Assembly (NCBI GenBank): GCA_019594195.1
Contig: JAFDTP010000031.1
Coordinates: 1-18,785 of the forward strand
Reading direction: 5' to 3'
DNA: 18,785 bases
From: Thermoplasmata archaeon
Lineage (GTDB): Archaea; Thermoplasmatota; Thermoplasmata; Halarchaeoplasmatales; Halarchaeoplasmataceae
Shown piece after piece: positions 7,313 to 15,346 of the stretch (within the stretch, counting starts at the first letter, position 1; each line of letters opens with the position of its first letter). The notes under the pieces are model-generated. The model saw only the letters and a list, made by a program, of their open reading frames with translations, searched no databases and was not told where the DNA came from. A program made the position numbers and the translations under genes.

Positions 7313-7436
7313 ATATTTTGGAAAAATTTTTTAAAATAAATTGCAAAAAGATGAATTTGTCAAAGAAGTAAAAGTAACAATTACTCCATAAAATAAACTT
7401 AAAAAGAATCGACTCTGTTTGTCAGACTAAAATGGT

Positions 7437-7473
7437 AATAAATATTAAAAAATAGAAAAAAGTAAAGAAGGGT
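7437..7473 (-). terminator. Oligo-T transcription terminator of the hdr-mvh-kor run
   Basis: Directly after the korC stop, the minus strand reads CTTCTTTACTTTTTTCTATTTTTTAATATTTATT, with two runs of six T. Archaeal RNA polymerase terminates at such T tracts. The remaining spacer up to 7299 is AT-rich and holds only the promoter of the next gene as far as I can see. Confidence 0.5.
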
Positions 7474-8001
7474 CTATGCCTTTTGCTCAGCTTCTTCAAT
7501 ACCGCGGTTCAAAGCCCTGATATTCATCTCCTTGAACTTGCTAGGTACGCTGTTCTCAACAGAAGTTTCCAACGAATCTCTAGGCACTAGATCTCCGAGC
7601 TCGTTGAAGGCTCCGAGCATCACGATGTTCGCTACGATCTTTGCACCAACGTTTTCAGCTATCTCAGTCGCGGGTATACCGATATAATCATGATGGACTT
7701 CCTTCACCAGACCAGGATCGACGACCAAGACCGCGTCTTCAGCTAGATCATCGTTGTATTTGTCATAAGCTTCCTGCGACATGACCATCATGTAATCCGC
7801 CTGATACAGACCACAATAACCTATCTCCTCGTCTGATATCACGACTTCAGAACGGGCGGCACCACCACGAGCTTCAGGGCCATAACTCTGCATCTGCACC
7901 GCGTTGTAATCATAGTAAACACTCGCGGCCTTTCCCAGGATGAATCCGGACAACATGATCCCCTGGCCGCCTTTACCGCACAACCGTATGTCTTTCCTCA
8001 T
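7474..8001 (-). CDS. korC: 2-oxoglutarate:ferredoxin oxidoreductase, gamma subunit
   Basis: 175 residues, typical for a stand-alone gamma subunit. The N-terminal CGKGGQGIMLSG (8-19) is the glycine-rich motif of the POR/KOR gamma fold, YGPEARGGAARSEVVIS (40-56) is its second signature, and IVANIVMLGAFNEL closes the domain. It pairs with KorA, KorB and KorD to interconvert 2-oxoglutarate plus CoA with succinyl-CoA, CO2 and reduced ferredoxin in the cytoplasm. It is the last gene of the run. Its ATG overlaps the korB stop by 4 bases (ATGA), with GAGGAGGTG inside the korB end. Substrate preference is inferred from the D-A-B-C gene order and the neighbours rather than from residues. A truncated paralogue of its C-terminus lies at 5515-5646. 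Confidence 0.9.
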   Translation of the reverse strand: MRKDIRLCGKGGQGIMLSGFILGKAASVYYDYNAVQMQSYGPEARGGAARSEVVISDEEIGYCGLYQADYMMVMSQEAYDKYNDDLAEDAVLVVDPGLVKEVHHDYIGIPATEIAENVGAKIVANIVMLGAFNELGDLVPRDSLETSVENSVPSKFKEMNIRALNRGIEEAEQKA

Positions 8002-8873
8002 ATGTGCACCTCCTCGATGAGTTCTTGAATACGTTCACTCAGTGATTCTTTTTCCTCTTGGTGTAGAACGCCTACTTTGATCTTTTCTTCGAGTTCTTCT
8101 TTCTCATCTTCACTTCCGTATCGTTCTATCCTCTCGTATTCTTCGGCAAGCATCGTTTTCTCCTCGTACCAATCCCAGAACTCCTCTATCGCGCCCATCC
8201 TATTTTGACGAGAATATGCGGTCGTACAGGGAGACATCATCTCTACAAAACTCATCCCCTTATTCTGCAGCGCCTCTTGGATCGAATTGATAGGTTGAGT
8301 CGGTTTTTTAACGCCCCATCTCGCTACATAAGTGGCTCCAGCTGATATCGCCATCTCGCTCATATTGAAGGATGGTTCTATATTTCCATGAGGGGCCGTA
8401 GTTGCGTAGTCACCTTCAGGAGTTGTCGGTGCGACCTGGCCACCGGTCATACCGTAGATGTAATTGTTTACAGCTATCACTGTCATATCTATATTCCTCC
8501 TGCAGGCGTGGATAAAATGATTTCCTCCGATGCCCATACAGTCGCCGTCACCGGTGAATACGACCACGTTCAGATCTGGATTCGTGACCTTCACACCGCT
8601 AGCGAATGCTAAAGCTCTCCCATGGGTAGTATGGAGTGAATCTACATCGATATAACCGGGCAACCTGGAAGAACAGCCTATACCGGATAAGAAAACCGTA
8701 TTATCCATATCCAGTCCTTCTTTCTCCATCGCCCATAAGGTATAATCTAAAACGTTACCTATACCGCAGCCGGTACAGAATATATGCGGCATCATGTCGT
8801 CTCTAAGATATTTGTCACGGATCTCCGCAGCACTTATCATCTCTACTTTCCTTTCTTTCTGTTCCTCACTCAT
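7998..8873 (-). CDS. korB: 2-oxoglutarate:ferredoxin oxidoreductase, beta (TPP-binding) subunit
   Basis: 291 residues from the chosen ATG. FCTGCGIG (32-39) supplies two Cys, with GIGCSS and MSPCTT later giving the other likely ligands of a 4Fe-4S cluster. FTGDGDCMGIGGNH is the thiamine pyrophosphate/Mg site, completed by NNYIYGMTGGQ. TTPEGDYATTAPHGNIEPSF is the signature of KorB-type beta subunits rather than pyruvate enzymes. About 60 C-terminal residues are highly charged and helical, somewhat longer than usual. Together with KorA it forms the catalytic core. A GTG at 8879 would overlap the korA stop, but GGAGGTG sits directly against it, while ATG 8873 has about 6-base spacing and is preferred. 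Confidence 0.92.
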   Translation of the reverse strand: MSEEQKERKVEMISAAEIRDKYLRDDMMPHIFCTGCGIGNVLDYTLWAMEKEGLDMDNTVFLSGIGCSSRLPGYIDVDSLHTTHGRALAFASGVKVTNPDLNVVVFTGDGDCMGIGGNHFIHACRRNIDMTVIAVNNYIYGMTGGQVAPTTPEGDYATTAPHGNIEPSFNMSEMAISAGATYVARWGVKKPTQPINSIQEALQNKGMSFVEMMSPCTTAYSRQNRMGAIEEFWDWYEEKTMLAEEYERIERYGSEDEKEELEEKIKVGVLHQEEKESLSERIQELIEEVHI

Positions 8874-8875
8874 AT

Positions 8876-10033
8876 TCACACCTCCGCTAGTATCTCGTCA
8901 GGCGAGTGAACTTCCCCGCCTATCTTGTCAGCTAAAGCGACTTCGCAGTCAGCATGTTCCACCACTTTATGATATATCTGACCGAGGTTCAACTCTGCTA
9001 CGATTATCTTGTCGACAGTCTCGGACAAATCTTTTATCTCCTGGATCGGGAAGGGCCACAGCGTCTTTAAACGGAGATAACCCAATTTTTTACCCTGTTC
9101 TCTTCCTTTTTTCAAGGCGCCCATCGCACTTCTACTGGTTATTCCATACGATAAAATAGCTACGTCGGCATCGTCTAATTTTCTTTTCTCAACGTCCGTC
9201 AATTCCTCTCTATCATCGAGTATCTTCTCTACCTGTCTCCTTATCAGTCTATCGTGGTCTTCCTGATCATCCGTCGCAGGAAATCCCTGCTCATCGTGAG
9301 TCAGACCCGTGACGTAAGTGTGGTAACCGTCGCCGAAAACGCCGAATTCTGGAACTTTTTCCTTACCATATTCTCCTTTACCGAATGGGACGTAATCTTC
9401 TGGATCGACCTTTGGCTGCTTTCTTTCGAATGTTTCAACTTCATCAGGGATCTCGACCATCTCTCTCATGTGGCCTAGATCGGCGCTCAACATCAAGAAT
9501 ACGGGAGTTCTGTATTCTTCCGCTAGATTGAAAGCTCTTATAGTATAATCTAAAGTCTCTTGGATGTTGTTAGGGGAGAGTGTTATAGCAGCAAAATCAC
9601 CATGGCTGCCGTATCTGGTCTGCATTATATCTCCTTGAGCACCCAGTGTAGGTTGACCAGTGGAAGGACCAGACCTCTGAACATCGGCAAGGACAAGAGG
9701 CGTTTCGCTCATATGAGCAAAACCGATGTTTTCCTGCATCAAAGATAATCCAGGACCTGAAGTAGCTGTCATAGCTTTAGCTCCAGCCCATGAAGAACCG
9801 ATGACCGAAGCGATACTGCCTAGCTCGTCTTCCATCTGGATGTACTTTCCACCGACTTTTGGCAATAGATCTGACATCTTTTCCGCTATCTCAGACGCGG
9901 GTGTTATCGGATAACCACCGAAAAATCTGCAGCCAGCGAGCAAAGCTCCGTAAGCGACCGCAGTATCTCCGTGGATGAATTGAGACTTATCTCCGATGGC
10001 CTTTTTAGCCAATTCTAACTCTTCTTCTTTCAT
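8876..10033 (-). CDS. korA: 2-oxoglutarate:ferredoxin oxidoreductase, alpha subunit
   Basis: 385 residues with classic KorA motifs: GDTAVAYGALLAGCRFFGGYPITPASEI near residues 22-48, MEDELGSIASVIGSSWAGAKAMTATSGPG near 71-98, and ETPLVLADVQRSGPSTGQPT near 108-128, a signature of the 2-oxoglutarate-type alpha chains. The C-terminal third contains the transketolase-like LSYGITSRSA and KTLWPFP segments. It forms the alpha chain of the cytoplasmic Kor complex, interacting with TPP and CoA-bearing domains. GAGGAG precedes the ATG at 10033 with 8-base spacing, and korD ends 5 bases upstream. No broken motif is seen. Confidence 0.93.
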   Translation of the reverse strand: MKEEELELAKKAIGDKSQFIHGDTAVAYGALLAGCRFFGGYPITPASEIAEKMSDLLPKVGGKYIQMEDELGSIASVIGSSWAGAKAMTATSGPGLSLMQENIGFAHMSETPLVLADVQRSGPSTGQPTLGAQGDIMQTRYGSHGDFAAITLSPNNIQETLDYTIRAFNLAEEYRTPVFLMLSADLGHMREMVEIPDEVETFERKQPKVDPEDYVPFGKGEYGKEKVPEFGVFGDGYHTYVTGLTHDEQGFPATDDQEDHDRLIRRQVEKILDDREELTDVEKRKLDDADVAILSYGITSRSAMGALKKGREQGKKLGYLRLKTLWPFPIQEIKDLSETVDKIIVAELNLGQIYHKVVEHADCEVALADKIGGEVHSPDEILAEV

Positions 10034-10038
10034 CTTTA

Positions 10039-10242
10039 TTACTCCTCTTCTTCGACTATAGTGATCGCGAAATCAGGGCATATCAATTCGCATAATCGAC
10101 AATCGTTGCAGCGATCTTCGACCTCTACTGGAGGATGTATACCTTTCTCGTTCAGCTCTTCTGCCGGCTCTAGCGCATCTCTCGGACAATATTCGATGCA
10201 CAGGTTACATCCTTTGCAGTAATCCTCGTTCAATTCTATCAT
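10039..10242 (-). CDS. korD: 2-oxoglutarate:ferredoxin oxidoreductase, ferredoxin-like delta subunit
   Basis: 67 residues containing two complete 4Fe-4S motifs, C9-C12-C15-C19P and C45-C48-C51-C55P, separated by a short acidic linker (PAEELNEKGIHPPVEVE). This is the standard size and pattern of KorD, which passes electrons between the KorAB catalytic centre and soluble ferredoxin. It opens the korDABC subset. GAAGGTG lies before the ATG at 10242, at the end of the upstream flavoprotein gene, which is separated by only 14 bases. This supports one transcript joining Kor to the redox genes upstream. Confidence 0.93.
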   Translation of the reverse strand: MIELNEDYCKGCNLCIEYCPRDALEPAEELNEKGIHPPVEVEDRCNDCRLCELICPDFAITIVEEEE

Positions 10243-10256
10243 CTTTCTTACACCTT

Positions 10257-11909
10257 CTACAATGTTACTTCTACGTCAAGATGACGTTCTAACACATTGT
10301 CTCCTCTATATTCCGGCAAGAGCATCGGCGATTTTCTGTCAGTTTCGATGCCTGCTTCGCTCAACTGATCTTCATATTTCGTTATATGATCTAATGTTAA
10401 CTCTCCGACCGATGTCTTCTTTGCATGGTTAGCGGCGTTTATCCCCGCTCTCCTACCGAAGACATTGTAATCTAGAAGAGAATTGCCCATCAATCTATTT
10501 TTACCGTGGACACCACCTTCTACTTCACCACCAGCGAAGAGTCCGGGTACGGCTGTCGAACCGTCGGCACTGATCTCTAGTCCGCCGTTCTGATAATGGA
10601 GCGTCGGGAAGACCAAGATCGGTTTTTCTGTCATATCTATGCCGAACCTTTCATACAAGCGGACCATGGCTGGAAGGTTTTCTTCTATGGTACCTTCACC
10701 CTTCTTCTCTTCTATCAGCGGTGAATCTAGCCAGACTCCTTTTATCCCCGTGGGTGTCTTCACACCTTTGTCTCTACCATGGCATTCTCGGATCAATGAA
10801 GCAGCTTCGATATCTCTCGGTTCTAATGGATTAACGAATAATTCTCCATCCTTGTTGACCGGCTGAGCACCTAGACTACGCACTTTCTCCGTTACCAACA
10901 GACCAACGATCTGATCCGGATGTGCAGCCCCAGTAGGATGGTACTGGACGCTGTCCATGTCTCTTATGGGGACTCCAGCCCTGTAACCCATCACTAGACC
11001 GTCTGCCGTCGCCCCATAGTGATTGGTGGTGGGATATGACTGTATGTGGAGTCTGCCGAAACCGCCGGTCGCCATTATGGTCGATTTGGCTCTGGCTACG
11101 TAATATTCATTTGTCTCAAGGTTCATCAACAGAGCGCCTGCTACCTGGCCTTTATCGTCCTTCAATAACTCGACGGCAGGAGTAAATTCTTGAACAGGGA
11201 CGCCGATGTTTCTAGCCTCGTCTCTCAGGACTCTCATCAGTTCCATACCTGTGTAATCACCAGCGGAATGTAATCTATATCGGGAAGTCCCTCCTCCAGG
11301 GAGTTCTGAAAAGTTACCATCATCTTCACGATCATACATCATCCCCAGCTCTTCGTGCCAGTCAAGTATCTTTGGAGCGTCCATCGTAAGAGCTTTTACC
11401 AATGACTGCTCGTTGGTGAAGTGTCCTCCACCGATCGCGTCTAAATAATGCCTTATCGGTGAGTCATCTTCTCTATCAGCGACCTGAATACCACCTTGAG
11501 CCATCATGCTGTTTGAATCGCCGTGCCTCAACTTAGTAGCGATCAATATGTCTTCAGGATCGATCCCTTCTTCAACTGCCCATAGAGCAGATACTGTTCC
11601 AGCACCTCCGCCACCGATTATCAAGACATCTACGTCATAATCGATCTGGCTGAGATCTATCTCTGAGGGGTCGATCAAGCTGTGCGCTTCCAACATCTCA
11701 GTGACTTCAGTGGGAGCTTTTCTGCCTTTACTCGGGCCTATCTCGATCTCCTTTTTTCCCTCTTCTCTATAATCGGGATGGAAATTGTTCAGGACCTCGT
11801 CTGCTTCGTCGGGATCCATCCTTTCTGGTGTCTTATCTATCCTCTCGGCTCTAGTTTCTTCAACTTTTTTGATACTTTTTTCCATATAATCTGGATAACC
11901 TTCAGACAT
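10257..11909 (-). CDS. tfrA: Fumarate reductase / thiol:fumarate reductase-family flavoprotein, active-site variant
   Basis: 550 residues. An acidic N-terminal extension of about 92 residues precedes the FAD Rossmann motif VLIIGGGGAGT (95-105). SNSMMAQGGIQ (132-142), YHPTG (H324), TEKVR (E341, R344), LHYQNGG (H438) and GKNRLMGNSL (R472) follow the FrdA/SdhA order. Two features differ: the covalent-FAD His position is Asn133, and the Arg of the usual RDxxxR catalytic motif is Ala370 (RDIEAAS). Noncovalent FAD would fit TfrA-like enzymes. The missing Arg means fumarate as substrate is an inference. The protein likely acts in the cytoplasm with the iron-sulfur subunit encoded 2 bases upstream; there is no membrane anchor gene. 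GGAGGAGGG precedes the ATG. The family call is strong; the exact reaction is moderate at best. Confidence 0.8.
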   Translation of the reverse strand: MSEGYPDYMEKSIKKVEETRAERIDKTPERMDPDEADEVLNNFHPDYREEGKKEIEIGPSKGRKAPTEVTEMLEAHSLIDPSEIDLSQIDYDVDVLIIGGGGAGTVSALWAVEEGIDPEDILIATKLRHGDSNSMMAQGGIQVADREDDSPIRHYLDAIGGGHFTNEQSLVKALTMDAPKILDWHEELGMMYDREDDGNFSELPGGGTSRYRLHSAGDYTGMELMRVLRDEARNIGVPVQEFTPAVELLKDDKGQVAGALLMNLETNEYYVARAKSTIMATGGFGRLHIQSYPTTNHYGATADGLVMGYRAGVPIRDMDSVQYHPTGAAHPDQIVGLLVTEKVRSLGAQPVNKDGELFVNPLEPRDIEAASLIRECHGRDKGVKTPTGIKGVWLDSPLIEEKKGEGTIEENLPAMVRLYERFGIDMTEKPILVFPTLHYQNGGLEISADGSTAVPGLFAGGEVEGGVHGKNRLMGNSLLDYNVFGRRAGINAANHAKKTSVGELTLDHITKYEDQLSEAGIETDRKSPMLLPEYRGDNVLERHLDVEVTL

Positions 11910-11911
11910 CT

Positions 11912-12628
11912 TTATCCCTCCTCCTTGATATCTCTTTCATCATAGCGTTTCTTGAGCGCTTCTTCTTCCATGTTTACCAATTTCTCCATCTCATCATCGT
12001 ACTTTCCTTCCTTTATCTCCTCGACCCTCTTGTCCAATTCGTCGCTTTCTGGTTGGTTGTATTTAGCGTGAATTCTCCTGGCCATCTGAGCCATATGATA
12101 ATGTTTTATATCTGCGGGACAGCGGATCGAACACAGCCCACAGTGTATACAATCGAATGATAGTTCGGCGGTCCTTTCTACATCCCCTCTCAATGCAGCC
12201 TGTACGTAATCCATCACTTCGATGTCCTGAGGACAGGCCTTTGTGCAGGTGTTGCACGAAACGCATCTTGCAATTTCTGGATAGTAATCCAATAGCACGT
12301 TCTCTCGTTCTTCTGGATCCACTTCATCGATATCGTAGTCTTCTCTAACCGCTGGCATGAAGGGCAGCTGAACCAGGAACATACCGTCCTCAACGGCCGT
12401 TTGACAGGCCAAATCCATCCTCAGCTTGTATTCGTCTTTAGTTCGAAAAACAGTAGAGCAAGCACCGCAGAAACCTCCTCGACATCCACAACCTCTAGTG
12501 AACTTATAACCAGCATACTCAAGTGCGGTCATTATCGTCAGTCCTTTGGGTACTTTGTACCGTTTACCCATCACAAATATTTCGACCATTTCCACTTCTT
12601 CATTTTTTTCATCTTCATCTGGTGTCAT
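11912..12628 (-). CDS. tfrB: SdhB/TfrB-like iron-sulfur subunit lacking a CCG domain
   Basis: 238 residues. An N-terminal plant-type ferredoxin fold has C47, C49, C54, C57 and C75 (GCGCRGGFCGAC...C) for a 2Fe-2S cluster. Two 4Fe-4S motifs follow: CVSCNTCTKACP (122-133) and CIHCGLCSIRCP (160-171). The second motif has all four Cys, unlike the 3Fe-4S site of standard FrdB/SdhB. The tail is charged and helical. Methanogen TfrB continues into an HdrB-like CCG half; this protein stops first, and a separate complete hdrB lies 6 bases upstream. It should wire the flavoprotein to HdrBC, thus linking the two modules. GGAGTGA precedes the ATG at 12628. It is cytoplasmic, with no membrane segments. Confidence 0.85.
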   Translation of the reverse strand: MTPDEDEKNEEVEMVEIFVMGKRYKVPKGLTIMTALEYAGYKFTRGCGCRGGFCGACSTVFRTKDEYKLRMDLACQTAVEDGMFLVQLPFMPAVREDYDIDEVDPEERENVLLDYYPEIARCVSCNTCTKACPQDIEVMDYVQAALRGDVERTAELSFDCIHCGLCSIRCPADIKHYHMAQMARRIHAKYNQPESDELDKRVEEIKEGKYDDEMEKLVNMEEEALKKRYDERDIKEEG

Positions 12629-12634
12629 ATCATC

Positions 12635-13486
12635 TCACTCCAATATTCCTTTTTCTTTAAGTAAAGTTCTCGGGTCTATCTTATGGTTCTTCATCTCGAT
12701 ATCCAAGCCAAAAGCTAGTGCCATCAGCTCGGTGATATAAAAGATAGGTATCTCGAATTCTGTCGCTCTCTGGTGAAAATCTAGATTGAACTGGCAGAGA
12801 GGACATGAGAGAACTATCGCCTCAGCCCCCTCTCCCGCTGCGTAGGAAACGATGTCCTCGACTCTTTTCTCAACGATATCCGAACGGTTCACCGTATGGT
12901 ATGAACCGCAGCATTCGGTACGTTTTGGATTATCGAGAACTTCAACCCCTAATAATTCAAGAAAGTTTTCCATCATCTCGGGATCCTCTGTCTCGTCGAC
13001 AGCTACATTGTCAGGCCTCAAAAGCATACATCCATAATAAGGAGCTACCACTAAACCATCAAGGGGATTCTCTACAGCCTCTTCGATCTCACTTTTCATA
13101 TCTTCCAAGATATGGAACAGGTGATAGATTTCAACGCCCGCTTCATAATCTGGATCTTCATCTAAAAACTCATTCATCGTTTCCAGATCGTCTTCTTTCT
13201 CCTTCATCCTGTCGTTGGCCTGTCTTAACACGTTGTAGCACATATCACACAGCGTGATCAATTCTTCCTCGCCCTCTTCCTGAGCACAGCACATCGTTCT
13301 GATAGGAGCTATCTGATGCATTATATCGTCTTCAGCTAAAGACTGCACTGCTCCACAGCAGTACCAATCTTCCATCTCGATCAGTGGTTTTCCCAGTTTC
13401 TCCATCACTTTCATCGCGCTACTCTCATAGTCACTTCCCTTTGCTTTAAGCGTACATCCGGGATAGTAAAGATAACCTTCTTCCAT
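12635..13486 (-). CDS. hdrB: Heterodisulfide reductase subunit B
   Basis: 283 residues with two complete CCG domains. The first has C11, C43-C44 and C80/C83 (C-x31-CC-x35-CxxC); the second has C153, C192-C193 and C228/C231 (C-x38-CC-x34-CxxC). In characterised HdrB these bind two noncubane 4Fe-4S clusters that cleave the CoM-S-S-CoB disulfide, so all ligands for an active HdrB are present. The length is typical. An acidic insert at about 95-115 separates the domains. It lies between hdrC (4-base gap) and the tfrB-like gene (6-base gap), so it may serve both a disulfide substrate and the TfrAB-like pair. GGGGTGAT precedes the ATG at 13486. The natural disulfide here is unknown. Confidence 0.92.
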   Translation of the reverse strand: MEEGYLYYPGCTLKAKGSDYESSAMKVMEKLGKPLIEMEDWYCCGAVQSLAEDDIMHQIAPIRTMCCAQEEGEEELITLCDMCYNVLRQANDRMKEKEDDLETMNEFLDEDPDYEAGVEIYHLFHILEDMKSEIEEAVENPLDGLVVAPYYGCMLLRPDNVAVDETEDPEMMENFLELLGVEVLDNPKRTECCGSYHTVNRSDIVEKRVEDIVSYAAGEGAEAIVLSCPLCQFNLDFHQRATEFEIPIFYITELMALAFGLDIEMKNHKIDPRTLLKEKGILE

Positions 13487-13490
13487 GATA

Positions 13491-13886
13491 TCACCCCGTT
13501 TCCTTCCTGAAACAGCCTACAACGGCTAGTTGAGGCAGTTCCTCGATGTTATCGACTTCGTCAACGTCGACCATATCTATATCGGCTCTCAATACGATCT
13601 GTCTTACAGCCTCCATTATCTTAGCGATGTCTATATCTCTTGGACATCTGACACTGCAGGTGTAACAAGCGGCGCAGATCCACATAGTATTGTGTTCCAA
13701 AACCTCATCTATATTTCCAAGCGTGATATGTTTGAATACCCGCTCCGGAAGTATCTCCATATCTTCTACAAAAGGACATCCTGCAGAACAAGTCCCACAT
13801 TGTATACAACTGTTCAAAGATTCATCAGAAAGTTCCTCAACCTTCTCCATGAAGTCTATATCGCCTCTCAATTTTTTTAGCTTCAT
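13491..13886 (-). CDS. hdrC: Heterodisulfide reductase subunit C
   Basis: 131 residues carrying two 4Fe-4S motifs, C27-C30-C33-C37P (CIQCGTCSAGCP) and C71-C74-C77-C81P (CAACYTCSVRCP), separated by the helical segment expected in HdrC. It is shorter than the common methanogen form because the C-terminal extension is small. It would shuttle electrons from the HdrA flavin to the HdrB noncubane clusters. Its ATG overlaps the mvhA stop by 4 bases (ATGA), and GGTGAT lies within the mvhA end. The hydrogenase-HdrC-HdrB order supports one complex. No odd residues are noted. Confidence 0.9.
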   Translation of the reverse strand: MKLKKLRGDIDFMEKVEELSDESLNSCIQCGTCSAGCPFVEDMEILPERVFKHITLGNIDEVLEHNTMWICAACYTCSVRCPRDIDIAKIMEAVRQIVLRADIDMVDVDEVDNIEELPQLAVVGCFRKETG

Positions 13887-15346
13887 TCGCTATCACCTAA
13901 ACCCTGACTAGCCTCTTTATATTTCCGGCCCTTCGAATCATATATATTCACTTTGAGCGGGGTTTCACCCATAGCCGAATGAGTAGCGCAGGCGAGACAT
14001 GGGTCATAGGCTCTAAAAGACCTTTCAACACTGTTCAACATACCTTCCTGGATATCCCCGCCGTCGATGTGCTTCTTTGCGGCATCCCTCACACTCATCG
14101 AGATCACCGAAGCGTTGTGATTAGTAGCGACAATCAGGTTCGCATTCTCGACTAATCCATCATCAGTGAGTTCATAGTCATGTATGAGAGTCCCTCTTGC
14201 GGCTTCTACGATACCGACACCGTTTCCGGGCTCACCGGGTTCGTTCCTTATATCATCGCTCTCTATATCTTCGTCGTGAACCAGTCCCTCTATCATCTCG
14301 GCAGCCTGCATTATCTCTATGACTCTAGCCCAGTGATAAGCTAGTGTAGAATGTACTGGATGGCCCAAGGCATCGAACATCTCTTCGTATTCTTCTTGGG
14401 CGCGTTCTGTCTTCATACCTTCAGCTGCGTTTATCCTGCCTAAAGTACCTACACGATATATTCCGGAGTCTTTACCTTCTTCGAAGCCCTTCCAACCGAT
14501 CTCTTTCAGATAAGGGAACTTCATGTAACTGTAAGATTCTTTGTGCTCTCTGATGACATCGGTATAATCCGCTCCAGAGAATGAATCGAATTCTTCACCT
14601 TCAGGATCGACGATATTTACATGACCGCCGGTATGACTCAACTTTCCGTCTTCGGTCAGACCCATGCTGTAAGTATTCAGTCTTTCTTCTTTGATCTCTT
14701 CCTCATACTCCGATAGTATTTCCTCTTTGAAAAGATCCAAAGTGAATTCGGCAAAATCGACCATATCGCTCGATAATTCCATCAGTTCCTCTCTCTCCTC
14801 GCTGCTGAGTGATTTTGTGACGCCTCCAGGAACACCGAAAGCTGGATGCACCGACTTCCCACCTAACATCCTGACTATCTTCTGACCTTTTCCTCTCTGT
14901 TTTATCACCTTTTTTCCTATTTCCTCACCGACTTCCTCTATGACACCGAGGATATTCCTGGCATCTTTAGGGGCATCGACTCCCACCAAAAAGTCAGGAC
15001 TCGCCAAATAATAAAAATGCAGTATGTGATCAGCATAGATATAGGCATTATAGAATAGTTCTCTCAGCTTTTTAGCGGGCTCAGGGGGTTCCACGTCATA
15101 AGCTTCATCTAAAGCTTTAGATGCGGCCAGATGATGAGCCTCTGGACAGACCCCACAGACCCTGTTAGTTATATTCGGCATGTCTTCGGCCTTTCTACCT
15201 TCACAGAATTTTTCAAATCCCTTATATTCTGGAACCTGAAGATATGCGTTCTTTACATTTTCATCTTCATCCAAAAATATCTCTATCTTACCATGGCCTT
15301 CCAATCTGGTTATCGGATCTATCGAAATCTTATTATCATCACTCAT
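13883..15346 (-). CDS. mvhA: [NiFe] hydrogenase large subunit, group 3c (F420-non-reducing)
   Basis: 487 residues from ATG 15346. The N-terminal ITRLEGHG and RVCGVCPEAHH give Ni ligands C64 and C67; the C-terminal YDPCLACATHS gives C450 and C453. All four are Cys, with no in-frame TGA suggesting selenocysteine. Overall similarity to MvhA/VhuA-type subunits and the mvhD neighbour indicate group 3c. It would split H2 and pass electrons to MvhG. A 31-residue tail follows the last His, of the sort removed by a maturation protease in many [NiFe] enzymes; no such protease gene is visible here. GAGGTGATC precedes ATG 15346 at good spacing, so the in-frame GTG at 15355 is not used. It overlaps mvhG by 8 bases. 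Confidence 0.93.
   Translation of the reverse strand: MSDDNKISIDPITRLEGHGKIEIFLDEDENVKNAYLQVPEYKGFEKFCEGRKAEDMPNITNRVCGVCPEAHHLAASKALDEAYDVEPPEPAKKLRELFYNAYIYADHILHFYYLASPDFLVGVDAPKDARNILGVIEEVGEEIGKKVIKQRGKGQKIVRMLGGKSVHPAFGVPGGVTKSLSSEEREELMELSSDMVDFAEFTLDLFKEEILSEYEEEIKEERLNTYSMGLTEDGKLSHTGGHVNIVDPEGEEFDSFSGADYTDVIREHKESYSYMKFPYLKEIGWKGFEEGKDSGIYRVGTLGRINAAEGMKTERAQEEYEEMFDALGHPVHSTLAYHWARVIEIMQAAEMIEGLVHDEDIESDDIRNEPGEPGNGVGIVEAARGTLIHDYELTDDGLVENANLIVATNHNASVISMSVRDAAKKHIDGGDIQEGMLNSVERSFRAYDPCLACATHSAMGETPLKVNIYDSKGRKYKEASQGLGDSE

Noticed and set aside
7269..7346. 26-residue N-terminal extension of the secreted protein
   Set aside because: The region is AT-rich and contains the probable TATA box; the ATG at 7268 has GAGGTT upstream and yields a clean signal peptide.
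12805..13257. Plus-strand open frame of 150 codons
   Set aside because: It is antisense to hdrB, which has every CCG ligand in place; the plus frame has low-complexity, Arg/Ser/Pro-rich composition typical of a shadow.
13990..14010. Selenocysteine in the hydrogenase large subunit
   Set aside because: The C-terminal motif DPCLACATH contains ordinary Cys codons at both Ni ligand positions and there is no in-frame TGA.
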